Source: a virus. Taken from it: a stretch of DNA of 48,059 bases. Below the pieces are notes generated by a model. It saw only the letters and a program-made list of their open reading frames with translations, was not told the DNA's origin and ran no database searches. How positions within the stretch are numbered: the first letter of the stretch is position 1; the number at the start of each line of letters is the position of its first letter. Location of the stretch: IMG/VR virus record IMGVR_UViG_3300037153_000276, positions 1 to 48,059 of that record, one strand, 5' to 3'. Shown piece by piece: positions 7,704-14,474 of this stretch. A program made the position numbers and the translations under genes.

Positions 7704-9608
7704 ATGTATACAGGAGTCATTCCGGGCGCTCCTGTCGCCTTGACCCCGAGGGACAAGCAGTGGCTACCTCAGTATCTATCCAGCGAGCTGGAGGAGGCGT
7801 TGTATGTGCATGAGTTGAAGCTCGAGTGGATTGACGAGTCCAACCGCTTGTATCTGGGTGATCCGCTTACGGCCCGGAAGACCTTTCCGTGGGACGGTGC
7901 CGCGAACCTTGTGGTGCCGCTGGTGGGCATCACTGTTGACTCGATTGTAGCTCGCATCATCAACACCATCTTCGCTGTCCAGCCCTTCTGGAGTGCCCAA
8001 GCGCTAATCAAGGACCTAGAGCCTGTCGTTCATCCGCTGCAAGACTTCATGGAATGGTCTCGCGTTAATGAGCTGGATATGTATGTCCAGATCCGTAAGT
8101 GGATCGTCGAGGTTGTGAAGCACGGGTGGGCCTACCTCAAGATCTATTGGGAGTCGTTTACCCAGCGTGGCTTCGTGGTTCAGGGCGGGGCCGCGCGGCC
8201 CAAGGACAAGATTGTCCGCCGCCCACAAGTGCAGCACGTCTTGCTAGCGGATATCATCTGTCAGTCTGGCATCGAGGACGAGCTCGGGCAGGCCGAGTGG
8301 ATGGCCCACCGTATCCGTCTGACGGATGGCCAGCTTCAGTGGCGCAAGCACGATCGGGTGTACGAGGAAGTCGACAAGATCCTGGCTCATAAGGCTGAGA
8401 TGACGCCGATGGAGGAAAAGGTCCTCGAGAACGAGCTCGAGAAGGACGCGCCGAAACCTAGGGACAAACTGAATACACTCTACGAAGTCTACGCGGACTT
8501 GCCTCTCGCGGGTAGCGACCTACCTGTGCCTGTGATGATTACCTACCACCACGAGACGCGGACGATCGCCCGCTGTGTCTATAACCCTGATGTAATGGGC
8601 GAGCGTCCTTTCAAGAAGGGCAAGTTCATCGACCGAGAAGGGAAGCGAGATGGGATCGGGATCTCAAGGCAGCTCGCACTTATACAGGACGAAATATCCA
8701 CGCTACACAACCAGCAAGTTGACAACGCAACCCTCGCCAACACCAGGTTCTTTGTGGGGCGACGTGGTGTCGTTAGAAATGGAACTAAGGTCTGGCCCGG
8801 GCGGTTTCTTACAGTGCCAGACCCGGCAAGGGATGTCATTACCCTCCCGATGGCCGATGTGTATCCCAGCATGCGGCAGCTTGAGACATCGTGCCTTGCA
8901 TATGCTGAACGACGATCCGGAGTTGCTGATTACCAGTTGGGTCGAGAGTCGAACGTACTCGGAAACCGGGCGACTGCGACTGGTACCCTTGCCCTCATCC
9001 AAGAAGGCAACCGACGATTCGATCTAAATGTTCGCGACGTTCGTGATTGCCTGGGTAGCGTGGGCAAGAAGCTCCTGCTCTTGAATGCCCAATTCCGACC
9101 ATCCGGGATGGCCTACTTCGTAAAGGGGGCCGACGGTGAACTGGTCGAGAACGTCTTTAACCTTCCCGACGAGTTCGTCGCCGACGGCATCGGGATGGAG
9201 CTGACAGCGAGCACCGCGACCATCAATCGTGAGATCGAGAAGCAAGGCTTGCTGGCAATGATGGGTACCCTCACCCAGTACTACCAGCAGCTGATCCAGA
9301 TCGGTGGAATCGCCATGAATCCGCAGACCCCACCTCCGATTCAGCAAATGGCCGTACAGATGGCCGACGGTGCTCGCTACCTTATGTCGATGATCGTCCA
9401 GACTTATGAGATCCGGGCGGTCGATACCCTGCTGCCACCGAGCCTAGCCGACCAACTGGAGAGTGATGCCAATGCCAATCCCCCACAACCCGGAGGACCT
9501 CCGGGAGGCCCTCCACAGAATACAAACGGAACCGGAGTGGGTTCTCCTATGGGAGCATCTTCTGGAGGCCCGGCAGGGGTGCCTCCTGCGCCTGGTGGGG
9601 TGCAGTAA
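7704..9608 (+). CDS. Portal protein
   Basis: This 634-residue protein forms the dodecameric channel at one capsid vertex. Hallmarks of the short-tailed-phage portal family are the segment FPWDGAANLVVPLVG near residue 60, a long helical wing, and NATLANTRFFVGRRGVV near residue 345. The last 50 residues are a Gly/Pro/Asn-rich tail (PGGPPGGPPQNTNGTG), read in a DNA stretch that also codes for a different protein in frame +1 (9466-9780). It lies just after the terminase genes and before scaffold and capsid, the standard order. Confidence 0.9.
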   Translation: MYTGVIPGAPVALTPRDKQWLPQYLSSELEEALYVHELKLEWIDESNRLYLGDPLTARKTFPWDGAANLVVPLVGITVDSIVARIINTIFAVQPFWSAQALIKDLEPVVHPLQDFMEWSRVNELDMYVQIRKWIVEVVKHGWAYLKIYWESFTQRGFVVQGGAARPKDKIVRRPQVQHVLLADIICQSGIEDELGQAEWMAHRIRLTDGQLQWRKHDRVYEEVDKILAHKAEMTPMEEKVLENELEKDAPKPRDKLNTLYEVYADLPLAGSDLPVPVMITYHHETRTIARCVYNPDVMGERPFKKGKFIDREGKRDGIGISRQLALIQDEISTLHNQQVDNATLANTRFFVGRRGVVRNGTKVWPGRFLTVPDPARDVITLPMADVYPSMRQLETSCLAYAERRSGVADYQLGRESNVLGNRATATGTLALIQEGNRRFDLNVRDVRDCLGSVGKKLLLLNAQFRPSGMAYFVKGADGELVENVFNLPDEFVADGIGMELTASTATINREIEKQGLLAMMGTLTQYYQQLIQIGGIAMNPQTPPPIQQMAVQMADGARYLMSMIVQTYEIRAVDTLLPPSLADQLESDANANPPQPGGPPGGPPQNTNGTGVGSPMGASSGGPAGVPPAPGGVQ

Positions 9609-9780
9609 CTGGGAAGAGTTCCTGGAGATCCGGGGTGAGTTCAACGCGCTGAATGTCGTCATTGACTTCGGTGATATATTGCTAGAGCGCCTGGAACAGG
9701 CGCGGCAAGAGGTGACAAATGATCGGCGACAACGAGGACGAGAAGGCGGATACTCAGGACGAGTCAACGGAGAAGGATGA
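9466..9780 (+). CDS. Hypothetical head protein overlapping the portal gene
   Basis: About 104 residues are read in a frame different from the portal for the first 143 bases. EDLREALHRIQTEPEW and LVGCSNWEEFLEIRGEFNAL look like a genuine helical protein, of the kind often found between portal and scaffold. The last 20 residues (NDRRQRGREGGYSGRV) overlap the scaffold start and are low complexity. The start codon is uncertain: GTG 9463, ATG 9466 and ATG 9472 are all possible. Confidence 0.6.
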   Translation: MPMPIPHNPEDLREALHRIQTEPEWVLLWEHLLEARQGCLLRLVGCSNWEEFLEIRGEFNALNVVIDFGDILLERLEQARQEVTNDRRQRGREGGYSGRVNGEG

Positions 9781-10441
9781 GTCAAAGGTTGACCTATCTG
9801 AGAAGCTCAGCCGTCTAGAGCAAGAAAACCAGGAGATGCGTGGCGTCACGCAACGTAGCCTCGAAGAGGCTGCGGCTGCGCGGGGCCAAGTCAGCGTCAT
9901 CCTGGAGCAGATCCAGCGGGCGGCCGCCGCTGGCGATCGGGGCGCTCAGCAACAAGTCAAGACGTTGCGGGACCGCTTCGACGAGGACCCAGTTGCCGCG
10001 ATGAACGATCTCGTGACAATGAGGGTTGGCCCAATCGTGCAGGAGTACTTCGGACGCAGTGCGGACAACGAGCGGGATATCGCTCGTCAGAAGCATGGTA
10101 AGCAGTTCGACAAGTACGCCGACGAGGTCGACGAGTTCATGAAGGACATGCCGCTAGATGTCAAGGCGAAGCCTGGCAGCTACTCGGCTGCACTCAAGTA
10201 CGTGCGCTCCCAGCACCTCGAAGAGGAGGTTGAGGAGGCACGCAAACAGGAACGCGAACGCGCTTCGCAGCCGGAAGGCGCCAGCCCGGCTGAGGCAAAG
10301 GAGTCCAGGAATCGGCCCGTGTCCCGTGAGGAGCGGGAGATCATGAAGGCGTTCGACATGGATGAGGACGACTGGAACAAGTGGGGAACCCCAACTGGTG
10401 ATCGGCCGGCCAAGTCCAAGGGGCGCACAAAGGCTGCGTGA
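9719..10441 (+). CDS. Probable capsid scaffolding protein
   Basis: This 240-residue highly charged helical protein starts at 9719 after GAGGTGAC. Residues 1-75 are acidic then coiled-coil-like (LSEKLSRLEQENQEM), the middle has repeated acidic helices (KYADEVDEFMKDMPLD), and the basic tail ends KSKGRTKAA. Acidic coiled coil plus basic C-terminus, placed between portal and capsid, is the usual look of a scaffold. No protease domain is seen. Confidence 0.75.
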   Translation: MIGDNEDEKADTQDESTEKDESKVDLSEKLSRLEQENQEMRGVTQRSLEEAAAARGQVSVILEQIQRAAAAGDRGAQQQVKTLRDRFDEDPVAAMNDLVTMRVGPIVQEYFGRSADNERDIARQKHGKQFDKYADEVDEFMKDMPLDVKAKPGSYSAALKYVRSQHLEEEVEEARKQERERASQPEGASPAEAKESRNRPVSREEREIMKAFDMDEDDWNKWGTPTGDRPAKSKGRTKAA

Positions 10442-10890
10442 TGGGTATAACCTTCGTGAAGGACGAAGCGGACAAGAAGATGGCGGCGGGCATCTATGAC
10501 CCGCTCCATGTCGAGAACAAGGATCCGAACTACCACTACAGGTGGCTCCGCAAGGAGAAGTTGAACATGGCCCGTAAGCGGGACTTCCTCGGATATGAGG
10601 TCGTTCAGGGCGGGCCAGAGGAAGGCGTGTGCAAAGACAACACGCCTCTGAAGGCTGGCGAGGCGATCGTCGGCGCGGTCGAAGTAGGGGACCTGGTGCT
10701 CGCGCGGATTCCGAAGGAGCTGCACGAGGAATACCGGAAGCGGAACAAGCAAAAGATCGACGCTCTGGCGACCGGCGTGACTGCTGGATTCAAGCAGGCG
10801 GTGGGCGAGGGAGCGTACGAGGAGCATCGGGACGTGCCGGGCTACGCGGGCAGCGTCACTCGGGACGATGTGGATCTGGAGGATAAGTAG
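10441..10890 (+). CDS. Hypothetical head protein, 149 aa
   Basis: The ATG at 10441 overlaps the scaffold TGA. KEKLNMARKRDFLGYEVVQ and VGDLVLARIPKELHEEYRKR suggest a small beta core with charged helices. It is conserved in position (between scaffold and capsid) in comparable phages, but I cannot name a function. Confidence 0.65.
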   Translation: MGITFVKDEADKKMAAGIYDPLHVENKDPNYHYRWLRKEKLNMARKRDFLGYEVVQGGPEEGVCKDNTPLKAGEAIVGAVEVGDLVLARIPKELHEEYRKRNKQKIDALATGVTAGFKQAVGEGAYEEHRDVPGYAGSVTRDDVDLEDK

Positions 10891-11328
10891 ATGCGGCAGC
10901 TTGAGCAACAGAGGACCGTCTCGGGCAACAGCCCTGAGACGTTGACCTTTCCGGAGGCTGCGGGACAGACCTTCGAGGTGGGAGCGCCGGTGGTACTCAG
11001 CGCTGCAGGGACCGTGCAGGAAGCTGCGACGCCTGCGGCGTCGGTCGTTGGCGTGGCGGCGGTGAACGCTAGTGGGGTGACGGGTAGGGGCGCTCAGGTC
11101 TGGATTGCTAACGACGACACGCTGTTCGGTGTCGTGATGCCGGGCGGGGTTCAGGCCGACATCGGTAAGCTGGTGACCGTCAAGAAGACTGGTGCCCTGT
11201 GGACCGCCGATCGTGCAACAGCGGGTACGTTCTTGGTCATGGAGATTGGCCAGTCGTTGCCCCCAGGCCAGGTGATCGCGCGTGGGAAGTTCTTAGAGAG
11301 CGCGACCCAGCTGGCGAAGACGGCGTAG
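10891..11328 (+). CDS. Probable head decoration protein
   Basis: This 145-residue beta-rich protein (FEVGAPVVLSAAGTVQEAAT; GKLVTVKKTGALWTADRAT; PPGQVIARGKFLES) begins on the base after the previous stop. The repeated Gly/Val/Thr strands and its place immediately before the major capsid gene fit a capsid decoration or stabilisation protein. Confidence 0.6.
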   Translation: MRQLEQQRTVSGNSPETLTFPEAAGQTFEVGAPVVLSAAGTVQEAATPAASVVGVAAVNASGVTGRGAQVWIANDDTLFGVVMPGGVQADIGKLVTVKKTGALWTADRATAGTFLVMEIGQSLPPGQVIARGKFLESATQLAKTA

Positions 11329-11337
11329 GAGGGGGGC

Positions 11338-12246
11338 ATGGTCAACGTATCAGGTGCATTTAGCTATCTGCTGGCCCCTGGTCTGCGGAAGGTGTTCTTC
11401 CAACACTTGGAAGACCGCCCAGCCGAGTATTCGAAGATCGCCAACCAGGAGAAGTCCAGCAAGGCATACGAGGAGGATCTCGAGGTGGGCGGCCTCGGGT
11501 CCATGCCCATCAAGCCCGAAGGTCGTGGGATCGTGTACCAGGACTTCAGGCAGGGTGGCAAGAAGCGCTACATTCACTTGACGTACGGGCTCGGCTTCCG
11601 CGTTACCCTCGAGATGATGGAAGACGATCTGTACAACGTCATGAAGAAGAACACCAAGGAGCTGTCCAAGGCCGCGCGGAATGCGCGGGAGGTGGCCTTC
11701 TTCAACATGCTCAACAACGGGTTCACAACGGAGTACGGGTTCCCGAAGTTTGGCTTGAACGAGCCGCTGTTCAGCGCGACACATACCAAGCTAGGTGGGG
11801 GGACGGGTTCGAACCGGGCGGCCACCGATGCAGACCTCTCGCCAACGTCCCTCGAGGCTGCAATCATCTCGTTCGAGTCCCTAACCGACGAGATGGATAT
11901 CCCGGTCGTCATCAAGCCGAAGCTGTTGGTCGTCGGGCCTCAGCTCAAGATGACTGCCCGGGAGATCCTTGGCTCGGAGTTCAGGCCGTACACCTCGAAC
12001 AACGAGATCAACGCGTTGCGCGAGGAGGGCCTTGACTACATGGTCGGGCACTACATCGTGGATCCGGACAGCTGGTTCCTGCTAGCTGGCAAGGGCGACC
12101 ACGACCTGAACTTCTTCGAGCGGCAGGCGGTTCGGTTCCAGAACGGTGATGACTTCGACTCGGGCGACGCAAAGTTCAAGGCGTTCCAGCGCTTCTCCAC
12201 CGGCGCAGGCGAGTGGCGGGGCGCCTACGGATCGCAGGGGGCCTGA
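11338..12246 (+). CDS. Major capsid protein (HK97-fold)
   Basis: This 302-residue protein is preceded by a very strong ribosome site (AGGAGGGGGGC), as expected for the most abundant virion protein. The N-terminal part (residues 30-90) resembles the N-arm and E-loop, RFxVTLEMMEDD-type helices follow, then FNMLNNGFTTEYG and the P-domain segment MDIPVVIKPKLLVVGPQLKM. LVVGPxL and the closing DGxxF-like NGDDFDSGDAKF are familiar in Mu-gpT-like/HK97-like capsid proteins. Palindrome site 2 follows in the gap after it. Confidence 0.85.
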   Translation: MVNVSGAFSYLLAPGLRKVFFQHLEDRPAEYSKIANQEKSSKAYEEDLEVGGLGSMPIKPEGRGIVYQDFRQGGKKRYIHLTYGLGFRVTLEMMEDDLYNVMKKNTKELSKAARNAREVAFFNMLNNGFTTEYGFPKFGLNEPLFSATHTKLGGGTGSNRAATDADLSPTSLEAAIISFESLTDEMDIPVVIKPKLLVVGPQLKMTAREILGSEFRPYTSNNEINALREEGLDYMVGHYIVDPDSWFLLAGKGDHDLNFFERQAVRFQNGDDFDSGDAKFKAFQRFSTGAGEWRGAYGSQGA

Positions 12247-12255
12247 CCACAAGGG

Positions 12256-12277
12256 CGTTCAACGATTGAACGACCAA
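12256..12277 (-). promoter_or_regulatory. TTCA-N5-TGAA palindrome, site 2
   Basis: CGTTCAA-CGA-TTGAACG is a perfect 7-bp palindrome in the 45-base gap after the capsid gene. On the minus strand it reads TTGGTCG-TTCA, the same flank as site 4, so this is the only copy whose asymmetric flank points the other way. No T-tract follows, so it is not a classical terminator. Confidence 0.75.
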
Positions 12278-12291
12278 GAGGGAGGCCAACA

Positions 12292-12972
12292 ATGCCACTC
12301 GGTAATCTGTATCCACGGTTCGTGAGCGTTCTAGGGTCCGACAAGCAGAAGAGCGGGCTTGGTGTGTTTGGGGTGCTTACGACCTGTGGCACGTTGTCCT
12401 TCTCCACCACTGGGGGTGATTTCTGGATCTATCTTGACGGTACGAATCCAGTCACCCCTATGTGGGGAGGATTCACCGAAGTCATGACAAACCCCGGCGG
12501 CGGTGTCGCGCTGGGGACAGCCGTAGCGGTTACCCCAACTGAGCTAGATCGAGTCGAGGGTATCACTGTACTTGGGGCTGGGCGGGTTTCGGGCGCTGCA
12601 GTAATAGTGGGCCCGAAGCCTGCCTTGGGCCTAATGAGGAACAACACGAACGATATCGTTTACTTGTTCGCGCTTCCGAACGGGGACCTACGGATGGGTA
12701 GCGAGGCGAACTGGCTCGCGGGGGCTGGGGGGACTCTACTGGCCACTATTGCTCCTTCGGGCTTCGGGGATACTCGCCGAGAGGGTGCGAGTTTGCTGAA
12801 GGGCAATACCCGCCCAGATACCTACAATGGCTTAGTACTTGCATCTAGCGGAGTTCGAGGTGCTGGGCTTCTGCTGGCTTCTGGCGACCATCGAGCCGTG
12901 GTTGCGATGTCTGCTGATACCGCAACTACTTTGAAGTTCGAGCAGGCAACTGCTTGGCTTGCGGCAGCGTAA
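12292..12972 (+). CDS. Hypothetical virion protein, 226 aa
   Basis: This begins after GAGGGAGGCCAACA. It is all-beta, Gly/Thr/Val-rich (TLSFSTTGGDFWIYLDGTNP; ELDRVEGITVLGAGRVSGAA) and lies between capsid and tail genes. A decoration, tail or fibre-associated protein is possible. No specific family is recognised. Confidence 0.6.
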   Translation: MPLGNLYPRFVSVLGSDKQKSGLGVFGVLTTCGTLSFSTTGGDFWIYLDGTNPVTPMWGGFTEVMTNPGGGVALGTAVAVTPTELDRVEGITVLGAGRVSGAAVIVGPKPALGLMRNNTNDIVYLFALPNGDLRMGSEANWLAGAGGTLLATIAPSGFGDTRREGASLLKGNTRPDTYNGLVLASSGVRGAGLLLASGDHRAVVAMSADTATTLKFEQATAWLAAA

Positions 12973-13160
12973 TGGACACACGGTACCGCATCGAGATTGA
13001 GCACACTGGGGAGTGCTGGGAGGTGCGGTTCCCGCAACTGAGGGGCTGCGTCGGTCGTGGATTCACTATTGAGGAAGCGATCGACGCAGCACGATTTGCA
13101 CAGGACGACTATCTGTTAAGATTCGCGGACGCTCAGCGGTGGGGGGAGATCTGTGGCTAA
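12972..13160 (+). CDS. HicB-like small protein
   Basis: The ATG at 12972 overlaps the previous TAA, giving 62 residues. YRIEIEHTGECWEVRFPQLR followed by GCVGRGFTIEEAIDAARF matches the partial RNase-H-like fold of HicB antitoxins (strands ending in FPxLxGC, then GxTxEEA). The usual C-terminal DNA-binding domain is missing and no HicA toxin lies beside it. It may be an anti-toxin decoy or a domesticated structural factor; both are inferences. A position inside the virion block is unusual. Confidence 0.65.
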   Translation: MDTRYRIEIEHTGECWEVRFPQLRGCVGRGFTIEEAIDAARFAQDDYLLRFADAQRWGEICG

Positions 13161-13725
13161 GTCGGTTGTAAGCCTCACAAGGCTCCAGAATCCTGACGAC
13201 ATCATGTACTGGTCGCGGCAGCATGTCGAAGAGCTACAGAGGATATTCCTAGGGTCCGGCGCGGGCTTCATCGACGGGGACGCGATCCTGGATGGAACGC
13301 TTGGAACCGACAAGTTGCTGGCGACGGCTGGTGGGATCTGGAACTCGAGTCACGCTTACCCGATTGGTACCGCTCAGATAATCCAGCTACCAAACGTGTG
13401 GGCAAGCTCGGGTGGCGTGATTACAGCGACGAATGAGTTAGTAGCACCTTCATTCGCTGGGTGGGGCATCGTTACATTCGCTGGTCGTATCATGGAGACC
13501 GACGCGGGTGGAACGCGTATAACTCTGCAGGAGAATCCCGGTAGTGGTTACTACGATCGTATGGGATGGTCGGGCGGCATACCTGTGGATCCTAACCTCT
13601 CGCTGTTGATCCCAATGGCCGCGAACGCTCGATACCGGATGACCATCACGAATACCAAAGTGCAGACCCTGGGCTTTGGTCTGTTTACCCTTGGCATGAT
13701 TGGCCAAGCGGCGGAGCCACCATGA
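13153..13725 (+). CDS. Hypothetical tail/fibre-associated protein, 190 aa
   Basis: The GTG at 13153 follows GGGGGGAGATCT and overlaps the HicB-like gene by eight bases. FLGSGAGFIDGDAILDGTLG resembles the DGSV-type repeats at the front of the long tail fibre two genes downstream. The rest is beta-rich. It probably interacts with or extends the fibre. Confidence 0.6.
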   Translation: MAKSVVSLTRLQNPDDIMYWSRQHVEELQRIFLGSGAGFIDGDAILDGTLGTDKLLATAGGIWNSSHAYPIGTAQIIQLPNVWASSGGVITATNELVAPSFAGWGIVTFAGRIMETDAGGTRITLQENPGSGYYDRMGWSGGIPVDPNLSLLIPMAANARYRMTITNTKVQTLGFGLFTLGMIGQAAEPP

Positions 13726-14474
13726 GCGAGTACGGAGAAGTTGGAAGCACCAGCCCCGGACCAGTGTTCCCGCGGTATGGGGAGCAGTGGTTCGAGTGCT
13801 ACATTTGCGGGTTCGATTTCCCGCTTAGCGAGGCTCGTCGTCACTACAAGAGCAACCGCCTTGTTGACATGGCTTGTGATGACGAGAAGACTCACAGCGA
13901 CTACATGGCAGAGCGCGAGATTCCTCGGGAGGAACCTATAGAGACGGAGCAACCTGTTACTTGCCAGGGCCCGGCCGTGGATGATACGTGGTATGGTGGG
14001 TTGTGGAACGAGATGGAGTGGTACGGGAAGGGTGACCCATGTGAGACGCAGCCGGTACCGCCGATCGGAACCCTGCCACCTACCGAGACCTTGACACCGG
14101 GCATGCCGACCCAGCCAGGAACATTAACACCTGGCATGCCTGTGCAGGAGGATCCTATGCTGCTGGAGGCGGTGTGGACCTACAACAATACCAAGACTGA
14201 GCCTCCCCAGAGGGGGCAGATTCGGTATGACAAGATAGATACGTTCTTCATCCACAAGACCGATCAGGACGGCTTCTACCGGGGGCCTGAGATGGAAGGG
14301 AATACGTTGCCAATGGACCTGCTAGTCCGGGGCAACGATGAGTCGATGGTCACCTTCACAATCGGGAACGCACACGACAAGGGAACTTACTATGCATTCC
14401 AGGGGCATGTGACGCAGGGTGATCCAGAGTTGATAACGACTGGTCCGGTTCTCCTAACCTGGCTGAGGGGCTGA
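13722..14474 (+). CDS. Zinc-knuckle hypothetical protein, 250 aa
   Basis: The ATG at 13722 overlaps the previous stop. Residues 24-52 contain FECYICGFDFPLSEARRHYK and a later Cys/Asp segment, a zinc-finger-like site seen in some phage tail-region proteins. A Pro/Thr-rich linker (residues 108-140; TLTPGMP twice) joins it to a C-terminal beta domain with VRGNDESMVTFTIGNA. The C-terminal half looks like a small binding domain; the function is unknown. Confidence 0.6.
   Translation: MSEYGEVGSTSPGPVFPRYGEQWFECYICGFDFPLSEARRHYKSNRLVDMACDDEKTHSDYMAEREIPREEPIETEQPVTCQGPAVDDTWYGGLWNEMEWYGKGDPCETQPVPPIGTLPPTETLTPGMPTQPGTLTPGMPVQEDPMLLEAVWTYNNTKTEPPQRGQIRYDKIDTFFIHKTDQDGFYRGPEMEGNTLPMDLLVRGNDESMVTFTIGNAHDKGTYYAFQGHVTQGDPELITTGPVLLTWLRG

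Noticed and set aside
12256-12277. Palindrome site 2 as an intrinsic terminator after the capsid gene
   Set aside because: The stem is only 7 bp with no T-run, and the same motif occurs where no terminator is expected.
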